Assembly (NCBI RefSeq): GCF_000590925.1
Contig: NZ_CP004372.1
Span: 10,001-74,000, forward strand
DNA from: Roseibacterium elongatum DSM 19469
GTDB lineage: Bacteria > Pseudomonadota > Alphaproteobacteria > Rhodobacterales > Rhodobacteraceae
Length of the DNA stretch: 64,000 bases
Direction of reading: 5' to 3'
Made by a program: the position numbers and the translations under genes. The notes under the pieces were generated by a model. That model was given only the letters and a program-made list of their open reading frames with translations. It made no database searches and was not told where the DNA came from. Below are positions 45,051-55,489 of the stretch, piece by piece. Numbering within the stretch: the first letter of the stretch is position 1; each line of letters starts with the position of its first letter.

Positions 45051-46312
45051 CAGGCGGCCAGGCGCTCCGTCACATGGGCCAGATCGGGCGCATCGCCCAC
45101 CGGGCCGTAAAGCGCCATCGCCGCGCGGCCCGATTGCGCCAACCCGCAGGCATGGGCCCGCAGCCCGTCCAGCGTAACGGCATCGATCTTTGCGACGCTT
45201 TCTTCCAGCGGCGGGACACGCCCCCAGATCGCGACCAGCCGCGCCATGCGTTCAGCCCGGGCCGAGGGGCTTTCCAGCCCCATCAAGAGCCCCGCCTTGA
45301 TCTGCGCGCGGGCGCGGTCAAGCTCGGCATCCGTCATGTCCTCGGCCGAGCGGCGGATCTCGTCCAGCGTCAGGCCGACAAGGTCGCCCAACTGCGCGCC
45401 CGAGGTGCCGGCATAGATCGTCAGCAGGCCGGTATCGTCGAAGGCGCCGACCGAGCTGTAGATCGTGTAGCACAGGCCCCGGCGTTCGCGAATCTCCTGG
45501 AACAGGCGCGAGGACATGCCGCCGCCAAGCGCCGTAGCGTAGATCTGCGCGGTGTGGATATCGTCCGAGCGGTAGCCGGGCGCCTCGAGCGCAAGGGTGA
45601 AATGGGCCTGTTCCAACTCCTTGACGACGCGCTTTTCACCACCGGCGAAGCGGCCGGGTTCGGGCGTGGCGGCCCTGACCGGTTTCAGGTGGCCAAAGGC
45701 CGCCTCGGCCAGCCGCACGATCTGGTCATGGTCGACAGCGCCCGCCGCCGAAAGGATCAACTGCCCCGGCCCGTAATGCTCGGCCACGAAGCTGTCGAAA
45801 TCGCCCCGCGCAAACCCGCGCACGCGCTCGGCGGGACCAAGGATCGTGCGCCCCAGCGGCTGGCCGGGATAGGCCTCTTCCTGCAACCAGTCGAAGATGA
45901 TGTCGTCGGGGGTATCGGCGGCCTGCCCGATCTCTTGCAAGATCACGCCGCGCTCCACCTCGATCTCGCGCGGGTCGAAGGCGGGGTTCAGCGTGATATC
46001 GGCGATCAGGTCAATGGCCAGCGGCACGTCATCGGCCAACACGCGGGCGTAATAGGCCGTCACCTCGCGCGAGGTATAGGCGTTGAGGTAGCCGCCCACA
46101 TCCTCGATCTCTTCGGCGATCTGCTGGGGCGAGCGGCGCGCCGTGCCCTTGAACGCCATGTGTTCCAGGAAATGGGCGATCCCGTTCTGATCCGCCCGTT
46201 CGTGCCGCCCGCCGGCGCTGACCCACAGCCCGACCGCGGCCGACTTCATCGAGGGCATGTGTTCGGTCACGACACGCAGCCCGTTGGACAGGGTATGAAG
46301 CTCTACCGTCAC
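45050..46312 (-). CDS. M16-family zinc metallopeptidase
   Basis: This 420-residue protein is an M16 (pitrilysin/processing-peptidase-like) protease. The inverted zinc motif HFLEH (His47, Glu50, His51) is intact in the N-terminal lobe, followed by the GGYLNAYTSREVTAYYAR segment. The C-terminal lobe includes GGGMSSRLFQEIRERRGLCY. It resembles the mitochondrial processing peptidase beta subunit. It starts in an ATGA overlap with thrC, a conserved pairing in alphaproteobacteria. Confidence 0.92.
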   Translation of the reverse strand: MTVELHTLSNGLRVVTEHMPSMKSAAVGLWVSAGGRHERADQNGIAHFLEHMAFKGTARRSPQQIAEEIEDVGGYLNAYTSREVTAYYARVLADDVPLAIDLIADITLNPAFDPREIEVERGVILQEIGQAADTPDDIIFDWLQEEAYPGQPLGRTILGPAERVRGFARGDFDSFVAEHYGPGQLILSAAGAVDHDQIVRLAEAAFGHLKPVRAATPEPGRFAGGEKRVVKELEQAHFTLALEAPGYRSDDIHTAQIYATALGGGMSSRLFQEIRERRGLCYTIYSSVGAFDDTGLLTIYAGTSGAQLGDLVGLTLDEIRRSAEDMTDAELDRARAQIKAGLLMGLESPSARAERMARLVAIWGRVPPLEESVAKIDAVTLDGLRAHACGLAQSGRAAMALYGPVGDAPDLAHVTERLAA

Positions 46313-47697
46313 GCGAACACGCCCTCCTCGATCAAGGCCTCGATGGCCGAGAGGTCATTCTCGACCCGTGTCACGCGTTCCTCGCGGTCGAACAGGTCGG
46401 CCATGCGCGGCGGAAGCGCGGGGCGAATGCCCGTCGCGGCCTCGACCGCATCGGGGAATTTCGCCGGATGCGCGGTGGCCAGCGTCACCAGTGGCGTGAT
46501 GCCCTGAAAGTCTTGCGCGACATGCACGCCGACCGCCGAATGCGGGCAGAGCAATTCGCCCATCTCGGCCTGCGCGCGCTGGATCATGGCGCTGGTTTCT
46601 TCCTCCGATGCGCGGCCCGAGGCGAAGGTTTCGCGCAAGCCCTGCAAAGCGCCCTGGCTGATGTGGAACCCGCCACCCGATTTCAACTCATCCATCAGTT
46701 GCGCCACGGCGGCCCCGTCGCGGCCATAGGCGTCGAAAAGTGCGCGCTCGAAATTCGAGCTGACCTGGATGTCCATCGACGGGCTGATCGAGGGCGTGAC
46801 GCCATGGGTCACGTAATCGCCCGAGGACAGCGCCCGGTGCAGGATGTCGTTCTGGTTGGTCGCCACGATCAACTGCTCGATCGGCAGGCCCATGCGCTTG
46901 GCGATATGGCCTGCAAAAATGTCGCCGAAATTGCCTGTTGGGACGCAGAAGCTGACCTTGCGATGCGGCGCGCCGAGGCTCACCGCGGCGGTGAAATAAT
47001 AGACGACCTGCGCCAGCACCCGCGCCCAGTTGATCGAGTTCACCCCCGCCAGCCGCACCCGGTCGCGGAAGTCGAAATCGTTGAACATGTCTTTCACGCG
47101 CGCCTGACAATCGTCGAAATCGCCGGTCAGCGCGAGGGCATGGGCATTGGCCTCGGACACGGTGGTCATCTGCCGGCGCTGCACGTCGGACACGCGACCA
47201 TGGGGAAACAGGATGAAGACCGACACGTTGTCGAGGCCGCGAAACGCCTCCATCGCGGCCGAGCCCGTATCGCCCGAGGTCGCGCCGACGATGGTCACCC
47301 GGTCGCCCCGGCGCTTCAGCGCGGCCTGAAACAGCTGACCGATCAGCTGCATGGCGAAATCCTTGAAGGCCAGCGTGGGGCCGTGGAACAGCTCCAGCAG
47401 GTAATGGTTCGGCTGCAACTGCTTGAGCGGCGCGCGGGCGGCATGGCCAAAGCCCGCATAGGCCGCTTCGATCAGCGCGCCGAATTCGTCATCGGTGAAC
47501 GTGTCGCCGATGAAGGGGCGCATCACGCGAAAGGCGACCTCCTCGTAAGACAGGCCAGCCAGCGCCGCGATCTCGGCCTGCGCCATCACCGGCACCTCGG
47601 CGGGCACATACAGGCCCCCGTCGCGGGCCAGACCTGTCAGCATCGCCTCTTCGAAAGTCAACTCGGGGGCGGTCCCCCGCGTGGATACATACCGCAT
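46309..47697 (-). CDS. thrC: Threonine synthase
   Basis: ThrC converts O-phosphohomoserine to threonine with PLP. The 462-residue protein begins MRYVSTRGTAPELTFEEA; the PLP lysine is Lys112 in HGPTLAFKDFAMQL. The phosphate-binding loop GATSGDTGSAAMEAF is present. The length fits the class II, proteobacterial/fungal type. GAAGGA precedes the ATG. It follows surf1 after 10 bases and is coupled to the M16 gene. Confidence 0.96.
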   Translation of the reverse strand: MRYVSTRGTAPELTFEEAMLTGLARDGGLYVPAEVPVMAQAEIAALAGLSYEEVAFRVMRPFIGDTFTDDEFGALIEAAYAGFGHAARAPLKQLQPNHYLLELFHGPTLAFKDFAMQLIGQLFQAALKRRGDRVTIVGATSGDTGSAAMEAFRGLDNVSVFILFPHGRVSDVQRRQMTTVSEANAHALALTGDFDDCQARVKDMFNDFDFRDRVRLAGVNSINWARVLAQVVYYFTAAVSLGAPHRKVSFCVPTGNFGDIFAGHIAKRMGLPIEQLIVATNQNDILHRALSSGDYVTHGVTPSISPSMDIQVSSNFERALFDAYGRDGAAVAQLMDELKSGGGFHISQGALQGLRETFASGRASEEETSAMIQRAQAEMGELLCPHSAVGVHVAQDFQGITPLVTLATAHPAKFPDAVEAATGIRPALPPRMADLFDREERVTRVENDLSAIEALIEEGVFA

Positions 47698-47707
47698 CGC
47701 TTGTCCT

Positions 47708-48376
47708 TCAGACCGTTCGCCGCCTGATACGCCACAGAAGATAAAGTGTCATCCCCAACCAGAGCACCGCCAGCGAAAACCACGTGACCGCGTAGCTCAG
47801 GTGATCGTTCGGGATGCCCTCGGTCGTCACCGGCAGGGGCGCGATGGGCGTATCGTCCACCGACAGGCCGCGTGCGATCACGAAAACCGGGTCCGCCCCC
47901 AGGTGGTCGGCCAGCGCGTCCACATCGCGCGCATACCAGATGTTGCGCGCAAGGTCGGGATCGGGCGTAAAGCCGTCCACCTCGTTGGGCGAATGCAGGT
48001 TTCCAGTGACGGTCACCATGCCCTCATGGGCGGGCACCGCCCCCTCGGTCGGCATGATGCCGCGATCGACAAGGATCACGCGCGCGCCGGTGTCGAAGGG
48101 GGAAATCACGCGATAGCCCGCGCCCGCCCCCCGCTGGCTGACCAGCACGCGGGCATAGCCGTCGCCGAACCGTCCGGTCACCTCGACCGGCAGGAAACGA
48201 TCCGCTTGTGCGTCGGGCGTCTCGGGAAGCGGTACGGGGGCGTCCGCGATCTGCGCCTCGATCTCGGCCAGCATGGCCTCTTTCCACGCCAGGCGCTGGA
48301 CCTGCCAGATGCCAAGGCTGACCAGAATCGCCACCCCGCCAATGCCGAACACAAGGGGCCAGATCACCCGCCGCAT
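47708..48376 (-). CDS. SURF1-family cytochrome oxidase biogenesis protein
   Basis: This 222-residue membrane protein has the SURF1 layout: an N-terminal helix (MRRVIWPLVFGIGGVAILVS), a periplasmic domain with GAGYRVISPFDTGARVILVDRG, and a C-terminal helix ending in basic residues. SURF1 aids heme a insertion into subunit I of aa3 oxidase. The ATG at 48376 has GGAGG upstream. It is placed after ctaE and before thrC, as in relatives. A strong hairpin lies just before its ribosome binding site. Confidence 0.9.
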   Translation of the reverse strand: MRRVIWPLVFGIGGVAILVSLGIWQVQRLAWKEAMLAEIEAQIADAPVPLPETPDAQADRFLPVEVTGRFGDGYARVLVSQRGAGAGYRVISPFDTGARVILVDRGIMPTEGAVPAHEGMVTVTGNLHSPNEVDGFTPDPDLARNIWYARDVDALADHLGADPVFVIARGLSVDDTPIAPLPVTTEGIPNDHLSYAVTWFSLAVLWLGMTLYLLWRIRRRTV

Positions 48377-48393
48377 GTCACCTCCTGCAAATG

Positions 48394-48420
48394 AAAGAGC
48401 CCGCCACAGGCAGGCTCTTT
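48394..48420 (-). terminator. Hairpin between ctaE and surf1
   Basis: AAAGAGCC and GGCTCTTT, extended inward by GCC/GGC around a C-A mismatch and ACA loop, form a stem of about 11 pairs. On the coding strand it ends CTCTTTCATTT, so it looks like a partial terminator or processing hairpin. It sits 43 bases after ctaE and just before the surf1 ribosome binding site and may lower surf1-thrC expression relative to ctaE. Confidence 0.6.
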
Positions 48421-48463
48421 GCACGATCCGTTGAACTGCGCCCGATGTCGGGGGCGCTGCCGA

Positions 48464-49273
48464 TCAGATCTGACCTTGCCCCCAGACATAGACGGCCAGG
48501 AACAGGAACAGCCAGACCACATCAACGAAATGCCAGTACCACGCCGCCGCCTCGAACCCGATATGCTTCTCAGCGGTGAATTGCCCCGCTTTCACCCGCA
48601 AATAGCAGATGAACAGAAAGATCGTTCCGATGATCACATGCAGACCGTGAAACCCCGTGGCCAGAAAGAAGGTCGAAAAGAACTTGTCTCCACCGAAGGT
48701 CCAATCGTCATGGACGATCAACTCCCAGTACTCGAACGCCTGCAGACCGGTGAAGGCCACGCCCAGCACGACGCCGATCAAGAGGCCCCATTCCACATCC
48801 CGGCGGCTTTCGTTGTGAACCAGCGCGTGGTGGGCCCAGGTCACGGCACAGCCCGACAACAGCAGCACCAGCGTGTTGATCAGCGGCAGGTGGAACGGAT
48901 CGACCGTGTGGATATCGGGCATCGTGTAAAGCGAGCCCTCGTACCCGCTCATCGGGTAGAGCGCGTGCTTGAAGAAGGCCCAGAACCACGCGACGAAGAA
49001 CATCGCCTCGGACATGATGAACATGATGAAGCCATAGCGCAGGCCAAGGCGCACCACCGGCGTGTGATCGCCGTCATTGCTTTCGTGCACCACATCGGCC
49101 CACCAGCCGTACATGACGTAGATGACCGCCACGAGGCCCATCAGGAACAGCCAGGGCGAGCCTGCATGCATCCAGTTCACGGCGCCGAACAGCATGGCAA
49201 AGGCACCGCCCGCCGCCATGAGCGGCCAGATGGATGGCGGCAGGATATGATAGTCGTGTTTTGCGTGGGCCAT
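48464..49273 (-). CDS. ctaE: Cytochrome c oxidase subunit III
   Basis: CtaE (CoxIII) is the seven-helix subunit III of aa3 cytochrome c oxidase. The 269-residue protein begins [18 protein letters not shown] and has the conserved [10 protein letters not shown] and [15 protein letters not shown] segments of helices 6 and 7. The start at 49273 has GGAGGACGGAG upstream; the longer upstream frame was rejected. Subunit I (ctaD) is not in this cluster, as is usual in the family. Confidence 0.96.
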   Translation of the reverse strand: MAHAKHDYHILPPSIWPLMAAGGAFAMLFGAVNWMHAGSPWLFLMGLVAVIYVMYGWWADVVHESNDGDHTPVVRLGLRYGFIMFIMSEAMFFVAWFWAFFKHALYPMSGYEGSLYTMPDIHTVDPFHLPLINTLVLLLSGCAVTWAHHALVHNESRRDVEWGLLIGVVLGVAFTGLQAFEYWELIVHDDWTFGGDKFFSTFFLATGFHGLHVIIGTIFLFICYLRVKAGQFTAEKHIGFEAAAWYWHFVDVVWLFLFLAVYVWGQGQI

Positions 49274-49301
49274 GGGTGTCTCCGTCCTCCCGGTCGTCGT
49301 C

Positions 49302-49880
49302 TCAGTTGCCCGCCGATGCAGTCCCGGCATCGAGCGCGGCGTAATCCTCGGGGATGTCCGTCACATGAAACGTGTAGGACAGGGTAATCGCGGGCGTGCC
49401 GCGGGTTTCGGGGTCGTCCACAATCTCGGGATCGACGTAAAAGGTGACTGGCATCTGCACCCGTTCGCCGGGTTCCAGCACCTGCATCTCAAAGCAGAAA
49501 CACGCGATCTTGACGAAATAGCTGCCCGCATCGAACGGGGCGACATTGTAGCTGGCGGTGCCCGCAATGGGGCGGTCGGTGGGGTTGTAGGCCTCGTAAA
49601 AGGCCAGTCCCGTTTCGCCGATGCGCACGTCCATATGCGGCGCGATGGGCCGGAACTCCCACGGCATGTCGCGCGCGCGGCTGGCATCGAAACGCACACG
49701 GATCGTCTGATCCAGGATCTGGTCGCTTGCGGTTTCCGCGACACTGGTCGTGCCGCCATACCCCGTCACGCGGCAGAACCAGTCATAAAGCGGCACCGCC
49801 GCCCAGGCCAGCGTCGCCATGACCGAGATCACGCCCAGCAGGCCAAGCACGGTCTTGCGATGCGAGGTCTGCGCGCTCAT
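49302..49880 (-). CDS. ctaG: Cytochrome c oxidase assembly protein CtaG/Cox11
   Basis: CtaG (Cox11) delivers copper to the CuB site of subunit I. The 192-residue protein has one N-terminal membrane helix and a periplasmic beta domain with the copper-binding CFCF motif in [16 protein letters not shown]. The pattern [17 protein letters not shown] is also typical. The ATG overlaps the stop of the small gene upstream as ATGA. Confidence 0.95.
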   Translation of the reverse strand: MSAQTSHRKTVLGLLGVISVMATLAWAAVPLYDWFCRVTGYGGTTSVAETASDQILDQTIRVRFDASRARDMPWEFRPIAPHMDVRIGETGLAFYEAYNPTDRPIAGTASYNVAPFDAGSYFVKIACFCFEMQVLEPGERVQMPVTFYVDPEIVDDPETRGTPAITLSYTFHVTDIPEDYAALDAGTASAGN

Positions 49881-50074
49881 TGATCGCCCCCCTCCGTCAA
49901 GGGCGTGATCGACACGCGCGGCTGGTGGTCGAACGCCTCCATCGAGGCACCCTCCTGGATTTTGGCGATGGTCAGACCAAAGACGATGGCGGCAAAGCCC
50001 ACAAGGCTGAGCGCCACGCCGACATTCCGGCCCAGCCGGCGCTTGTGCAATTCATGGGTTTCGGTAATCGGCAT
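49877..50074 (-). CDS. Small membrane protein of the cta operon (CoxF-like)
   Basis: This 65-residue protein begins MPITETHELHKRRLGRNVG and has one membrane helix (about residues 18-38). A short gene in this place, between ctaB and ctaG, recurs in alphaproteobacterial oxidase operons and is often called CoxF. Its role is unproven; assembly of the oxidase is likely from position. It starts three bases after the ctaB stop and overlaps ctaG by four bases. Confidence 0.8.
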   Translation of the reverse strand: MPITETHELHKRRLGRNVGVALSLVGFAAIVFGLTIAKIQEGASMEAFDHQPRVSITPLTEGGDQ

Positions 50075-50077
50075 CTG

Positions 50078-51022
50078 TCATCCCCCCCAGAGGCCCGCCG
50101 CCCGCAGCGCCGCATCGGCCATCAGGGCGCCGAAATGCAGGAACAGGTAACTCAGCGAGAATTTGAACAGCCGCTTTTCCGCGGCATAGCTGTCGGCCTC
50201 GGCCATGGCCTCGTCCCGGCGCCAGACAACAAAGGCGCGGATCACGAAGATCAGGTTCAGCACGATCGCCGCCGACAGGTAGATCGGCCCTCCGATCGAG
50301 GTCAGCCCGAGGCCGATGGCCACCGGCGCCAGCAGCAGGGAATAGATCCAGATCTGGCGGCGGGTTTCCTTGCGCCCGTGGGTCACGGTCAGCATCGGCA
50401 CCTCGGCCTCGTGGTAGTCGGATTTCATGAACAGCGCCAACGCCCAGAAATGCGGCGGGGTCCACATGAAGATCAAGCCGAACATCAGGATCGCTTCGAT
50501 GGACACACCGCCGGTGACCGCCGCCCAACCGATCATCGGGGGAAAGGCGCCCGCCGCCCCCCCGATCACGATGTTCTGCGGCGTCGCCCGCTTCAGCCAC
50601 ATCGTATAGATGACGGCGTAGAAAAAGATCGTGAAGGCCAGCAGCCCGGCGGCGACCCAGTTCGTCGCCAGGCCCAGCATCGCCACCGACAGCGCGCTCA
50701 GCCACAAGCCGAGTGTCAGGGCCTCGCCCCCGGTCACCTTGCCGGCGGGCACGGGGCGGCCGCGGGTGCGCTTCATGATGCGATCGATATCGGCATCGTA
50801 CCACATGTTCAGCGCGCCCGAGGCCCCGCCACCCAGCGCGATGAACAGGATGGCGGCAAAGCCGACCATGGGCGACAGGCCACCCGGCGCGACAAGCAAC
50901 CCCGCCAAGGCCGTAAAGACAACCAGCGACATCACGCGCGGCTTCAACAGCAGCACGTAATCGCCGAATCGCGCCTCCGGCGTGCCGGTTTGTCCTTGGG
51001 TATTGACGGTTGCGTCGCTCAT
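50078..51022 (-). CDS. ctaB: Protoheme IX farnesyltransferase (heme O synthase)
   Basis: CtaB adds a farnesyl group to heme B, making heme O for the oxidase. The 314-residue protein is a UbiA-type prenyltransferase with about eight helices. The aspartate-rich motif [19 protein letters not shown] is complete, and the second conserved region includes [20 protein letters not shown]. It lies between ctaC and ctaG, the standard order. Confidence 0.96.
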   Translation of the reverse strand: MSDATVNTQGQTGTPEARFGDYVLLLKPRVMSLVVFTALAGLLVAPGGLSPMVGFAAILFIALGGGASGALNMWYDADIDRIMKRTRGRPVPAGKVTGGEALTLGLWLSALSVAMLGLATNWVAAGLLAFTIFFYAVIYTMWLKRATPQNIVIGGAAGAFPPMIGWAAVTGGVSIEAILMFGLIFMWTPPHFWALALFMKSDYHEAEVPMLTVTHGRKETRRQIWIYSLLLAPVAIGLGLTSIGGPIYLSAAIVLNLIFVIRAFVVWRRDEAMAEADSYAAEKRLFKFSLSYLFLHFGALMADAALRAAGLWGG

Positions 51023-51090
51023 CGCGCCGGACCCTCCCGGTCGAATGTGGGGCGGCCCAGCCCGAGGGGACGGACCGCCGATCTGATGCG

Positions 51091-51981
51091 TTACTCGGCC
51101 GAAGCCAGTTCGATCACCTGCGGGGCGCGGACCCCGTCAAGCGACGCGAACTCCTGCGCGTCGCCGGTCAGCCAAGCGTCGTATTCCTCGGGCGTCACGG
51201 CAAAGACCGTAATGGGCATATAAGCGTGGTTGACACCGCACAGTTCCGAACACTGGCCGAAATAGACGCCTTCCTGGCCCGGCTCGACCTCGAACCACAG
51301 CTCGGCCAGACGCCCCGGCACGCCGTCCTGCTTGACGCCAAAGGCGGGCACGGCCCAGCTGTGGATCACGTCGGCGGCCGTGACCTGCACGACGACCGTC
51401 TGCCCGGTGGGCACCACCATCGCCGTGTCCGTGGCCAGCCGGAATTCGTCCTGGCTGTAACCATGCTCGGCCAACTCGTTCTCGTTGAGCATGATGGACA
51501 GGTAGTTGATGCCATGCTCGGGATACTCGTAGCCCCAGTACCACTGATAGCCGACGGCCTTCACCACCACATCCGCGTCGGGGATGGTCTGCTGGCGGAA
51601 CAGCACCGGAAGCGAGAAGGACCCGATCCCGATCAGGATAAGCAGCGGCACCACCGTCCAGGCGACTTCGATCTTGGTGTTGTGGGTAAAGGACGACGGG
51701 GTCGGGTTCGCCTTTGCGTTATGGCGCAGCATCGTCCAGATCAGCAGCGCCGTGACGAAGATCACGATGGCCGTCACGACAACCAGCAACAGCGTGTCGA
51801 GCGCGCGGATATCGGCCGCGACACTGGTCACCCCCGGCTGCATGTTGACGCCCCCCGGCTCCGGTGCGCCAATGATCTCCAACCCGTCGCGCAGACCGGC
51901 GGTCTGGGCGCTGACCGCGGCGGCCGTGAACGTTGATCCGATTGCAGCGGCCAAGCCGCCAATCATCCTGCGAGGTGCCAT
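51091..51981 (-). CDS. ctaC: Cytochrome c oxidase subunit II
   Basis: CtaC (CoxII) receives electrons from cytochrome c at the CuA centre. The 296-residue precursor has a signal peptide (about residues 1-25), two membrane helices and a periplasmic cupredoxin domain. The CuA ligands are seen in [12 protein letters not shown] and [15 protein letters not shown], and the aromatic electron-entry patch in [10 protein letters not shown]. The start at 51981 has AGGAC upstream; the longer frame is not coding. It leads the cta operon. Confidence 0.96.
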   Translation of the reverse strand: MAPRRMIGGLAAAIGSTFTAAAVSAQTAGLRDGLEIIGAPEPGGVNMQPGVTSVAADIRALDTLLLVVVTAIVIFVTALLIWTMLRHNAKANPTPSSFTHNTKIEVAWTVVPLLILIGIGSFSLPVLFRQQTIPDADVVVKAVGYQWYWGYEYPEHGINYLSIMLNENELAEHGYSQDEFRLATDTAMVVPTGQTVVVQVTAADVIHSWAVPAFGVKQDGVPGRLAELWFEVEPGQEGVYFGQCSELCGVNHAYMPITVFAVTPEEYDAWLTGDAQEFASLDGVRAPQVIELASAE

Positions 51982-52174
51982 GCATTTTGTCCTGTTCTGT
52001 CCCGGTTGCCGCCTCTCCCGCCCCAGTCCCTTGAGGCTCCTCCGTTTCGGCATACCATTGCGTTCCGAGCTATCACGACCATATCCCTTAGGTTGTATCA
52101 ACACATTGGTCAAAAATGTCTCACCCTGCAAGAATTTGACATAGATCATTTTTGACACCCCACCGGAGCCTCAG

Positions 52175-53611
52175 ATGCCGCAAAATCCCCCGTCTTTCCG
52201 TCCTTTCGAGACCCAAATCGACGAAAATGTCGCTCTCTCGATCCTCCGTGCAGTCACGGATGGGGCCGATGATGGTGAACTTTTTCTGGAACGCAGGCGG
52301 TCCGAGGTTCTGGTGTTCGACGATGGGCGCGTCCGAAATGCCAGCTACGACGCCGGCGAGGGATTCGGCCTCCGCGCGGTCAAGGGCGAGGTGGCCGGCT
52401 ACGCCCATTCCACCGAGATTTCCGAGGCCGCGTTGCGCCGTGCCGCCGAAACCGCGCGCCTTGCCGTGGGCGATGGCGGCGGCACCTTGGCCGAGGCGCC
52501 CCAGGGCACCAATGCGCGGCTCTATACCGATGCCGACCCGATGGCGGGGGCGGAATTCGGGGTGAAACTGGATACTTTGCGCGGGATCGACGCCTTCGCC
52601 CGCGATCTCGATCCGCGCGTCGTCCAGGTGTCGGCCAGCCTTGCCGCCTCGTTGCAAGAGGTCGAGATCCTGCGCCCCGAGGGGCTGCGGGTGGCCGATG
52701 TGCGCCCGATGGTCCGGCTGAATGTCTCGATCATCGTCGAAGAAAACGGCCGCCGCGAATCGGGCAGTGCCGGCGGGGGCGGGCGAATCGGGCTCACGGG
52801 CCTGTTGAGCCGCGACCGTTGGGAAGGTGTCGCGCGCGAGGCGCTGCGCATCGCGCTCGTCAATCTCCGCGCCGAGCCCGCCCCGGCCGGCATCATGGAT
52901 GTGGTCCTCGGCCCCGGCTGGCCCGGCATCCTGCTGCACGAAGCCGTGGGCCACGGGCTGGAGGGCGACTTCAACCGCAAGAAGCAATCGGCCTTTGCCG
53001 GCTTGATGGGACAACGCGTCGCCGCGCCCGGCGTCACCGTGCTGGACGACGGCACGATCCCGGATCGCCGCGGCTCGATCACCGTGGATGACGAGGGTAC
53101 GCCGGCCCACAAGACAACGCTGATCGAGGATGGCATCCTTGTCGGCTACATGCAGGACCGGCAATCGGCCCGCCTGATGGAGGCCGAGGCCACCGGCAAC
53201 GGGCGCCGCGAAAGCTATGCCCATGCCCCGATGACGCGGATGACGAACACCTACATGCTGGGCGGCGAGGCCGATCCCGGCGATATCGTGGCCGACCTCA
53301 AGGACGGCATCTACGCCGTGGGGTTCGGCGGCGGCCAGGTCGACATCACCAACGGCAAATTCGTGTTCTCCTGCACCGAGGCCTACCGCGTGCGCGATGG
53401 CAAGATCGGCGCGCCGGTTAAGGGTGCGACCCTTATCGGCGACGGCGCGACGGCGCTGCAGAACATACGCGCCATCGGCAACGACATGGCGCTGGATCCC
53501 GGCATGGGCAATTGCGGCAAGGCGGGCCAATGGGTGCCCGTGGGCGTGGGCCAACCCACCTTGATGATCGGGGGGCTGACCGTTGGCGGATCGGCCACGG
53601 CCCGTCCGTAG
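52175..53611 (+). CDS. tldD: Metalloprotease TldD
   Basis: TldD, with TldE/PmbA, is a zinc protease that matures some peptides and degrades unfolded peptides. The 478-residue protein has the zinc motif HEAVGHGLEGD, GRR-containing substrate regions and a C-terminal GQWVPVGVGQPTLMIGGLTVGG. It is the expected length. It is divergent from ctaC across a 193-base spacer. The partner gene pmbA is not in the window. Confidence 0.94.
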   Translation: MPQNPPSFRPFETQIDENVALSILRAVTDGADDGELFLERRRSEVLVFDDGRVRNASYDAGEGFGLRAVKGEVAGYAHSTEISEAALRRAAETARLAVGDGGGTLAEAPQGTNARLYTDADPMAGAEFGVKLDTLRGIDAFARDLDPRVVQVSASLAASLQEVEILRPEGLRVADVRPMVRLNVSIIVEENGRRESGSAGGGGRIGLTGLLSRDRWEGVAREALRIALVNLRAEPAPAGIMDVVLGPGWPGILLHEAVGHGLEGDFNRKKQSAFAGLMGQRVAAPGVTVLDDGTIPDRRGSITVDDEGTPAHKTTLIEDGILVGYMQDRQSARLMEAEATGNGRRESYAHAPMTRMTNTYMLGGEADPGDIVADLKDGIYAVGFGGGQVDITNGKFVFSCTEAYRVRDGKIGAPVKGATLIGDGATALQNIRAIGNDMALDPGMGNCGKAGQWVPVGVGQPTLMIGGLTVGGSATARP

Positions 53612-53629
53612 CGCAAGTGTGCCGACGCC

Positions 53630-54094
53630 ATGACGCCGCCGCCCGGCACACCGCCCCCGCACTGGAGCGACCCCTTGCGATCGGACCCCGCCCTCAGGGC
53701 CGGTCTCGGCCTCAGGACACATGTGCTGGCCATCCTGATCGCGCTTGTCGCAACCGCCCTCGCGGGTCTGGCCGTCTGGATCGTCGGCGTGGCGATTTCA
53801 GCGGTGTCGCAGGCGACCGGCGGCGCGATCGCCGCGGCGGGCATGGTTCTGACTTTTTCGGTCATGTTCAGTTGGGCCGGTCACCTGCCCGGCGCGCTGA
53901 TTCTGCATGCGCTCTTGGCGCGCGGATGGGGCGGATGGCTGCCGGCCATGGCCGGCGGTCTTGCCATCGGCGCCGTGTTGCTCGGCCCGTTCGAAAGCCT
54001 CTTCGCGGTGCTATGCGGCCCCTTGCTGGCCCTGTTTCACCTGGCCGGGCTGCGCTGGATGGCGCGCCTGCAGAGCGGGCCGTCGGGCAGGTAA
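53630..54094 (+). CDS. Uncharacterised membrane protein
   Basis: This 154-residue protein has a proline-rich N-terminus (MTPPPGTPPPHW) and about four hydrophobic segments. I recognise no domain. It starts 18 bases after tldD on the same strand, so it may be cotranscribed. The compositional pattern fits a real inner-membrane protein, but no function can be suggested. Confidence 0.6.
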   Translation: MTPPPGTPPPHWSDPLRSDPALRAGLGLRTHVLAILIALVATALAGLAVWIVGVAISAVSQATGGAIAAAGMVLTFSVMFSWAGHLPGALILHALLARGWGGWLPAMAGGLAIGAVLLGPFESLFAVLCGPLLALFHLAGLRWMARLQSGPSGR

Positions 54095-54128
54095 CGTTCC
54101 GTTAACCCTCCCATCCTAGCCTCAGGGC

Positions 54129-55329
54129 ATGACAGCCTGGACTGATTCCGCATTCCACGAGGCCGCCCTGGCCTTTGTCCCGCCTCCGGCCAGCGACGCC
54201 GGTGACCGGCTGGCCCGGCTGCGCCTGATCCGTTCGCGCCGGGTGGGCCCCGCAACCTACCTTCGCCTGATGGCGGAACATGGCGGGGCGACAGCCGCCC
54301 TTGCGGCCTTGCCCGAGGTGGCCCGCGCCGCCGGGGTCGAGGATTACGCGCCCTGCCCCGAACCCGTCGCCCTGGCCGAGATGCGCGCTGCCGAACGCCA
54401 GGGCGCGCGCATGCTCTGCCTCGGCGATCGCGACTACCCTGCAGCCCTGGCCGAGGCCGCGGATGCCCCGCCCATCCTCTGGGCCCTTGGCGACCTGTCG
54501 CTGGCACAGCGCCCAATGCTGGCCATGGTGGGTACCCGCAATGCCTCGGCCCTCGGGGCGCGCATGGCACGCCGACTGTCCGCCGATCGTGGGGGCGGCC
54601 GGTTTCACCATCGTCTCCGGCCTTGCCCGCGGCATCGATGCCCTGGCCCATCACGCCAGCCTCGGCACCGGCACCATCGCCGTGCAGGCCGGCGGGCTTG
54701 ATGCCCTCTACCCGCCCGAAAACGCGGACCTGGCCCATGACATCGCACGCCAGGGGCTCCGCCTGTCGGAAATGCCCTTCGGCCTCAGCCCGCAGGCCCG
54801 GCATTTCCCGCGCCGCAACCGGATCGTCTCGGGCCTGTCGCGCGCCGTGATCGTGGTCGAGGCCGCGGCGCGCTCGGGGTCGTTGATCACCGCGCGCTAT
54901 GCGCTCGACCAGGGGCGCGAGGTCATGGCCGTGCCGGGGCATCCGCTCGACACACGGGCCTCGGGCACGAATATCCTGATCCGCGATGGCGCCCTTCTGG
55001 TCCGCTCTGCCGAGGATGTGATCGAGGCTTTGGGGCAGCCCGCCCCTGCATCCGATGTCGAGCGTGCCGCGCCAACCGCGACACAGATGGCCGCCCGCCA
55101 GCAGGCCCGACGCGCAGCCCAGGGCGAAACCCGCCCCGATCCGGCGGTGGCGTCCGGCGGGGTCGAGGCGCTGATCCTCGACCGGCTGGGCCCCTCGCCC
55201 CTGGCCGAGGATCACCTGATCCGCGATCTGGGCCGCCCCCCGCGCGAAGTGGCGCAGGCCCTCGCCATCCTCGAAATGGCCGGCCGCATCACCCGCGCCG
55301 CCGGTGGCATGGTCAGCCGCACCCCTTGA
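54129..55329 (+). pseudogene. dprA: DNA-processing protein DprA, frameshifted
   Basis: DprA binds incoming single-stranded DNA and loads RecA during transformation. The N-terminal part (MTAWTDSAFHEAALAF...) is in one frame up to RMARRLSAD. A run of five G at 54591-54595 then shifts the frame. Removing one G gives DRGAAGFTIVSGLARGID and continues through the Rossmann-fold core (FPRRNRIVSGLSRAVIVVE, GSLITARYALDQGREV) to a C-terminal winged-helix domain. The corrected product is about 400 residues and looks complete. A homopolymer error is the simplest explanation. Confidence 0.85.
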
Positions 55330-55489
55330 GCCGCGCGAAAGCGTCAAAGCATCGCCCGGCAGGTGCGGCACCCCGGATGCCGCATTGACAACCGCCCCCC
55401 AGGCCCCACATGTTCCGCCGCCAAGCAGCCATCCCGTCCGAGGGAGGCTGCTGCGTTGTTCGCGATCCCATGCCAAAGGTACGCCCTCC

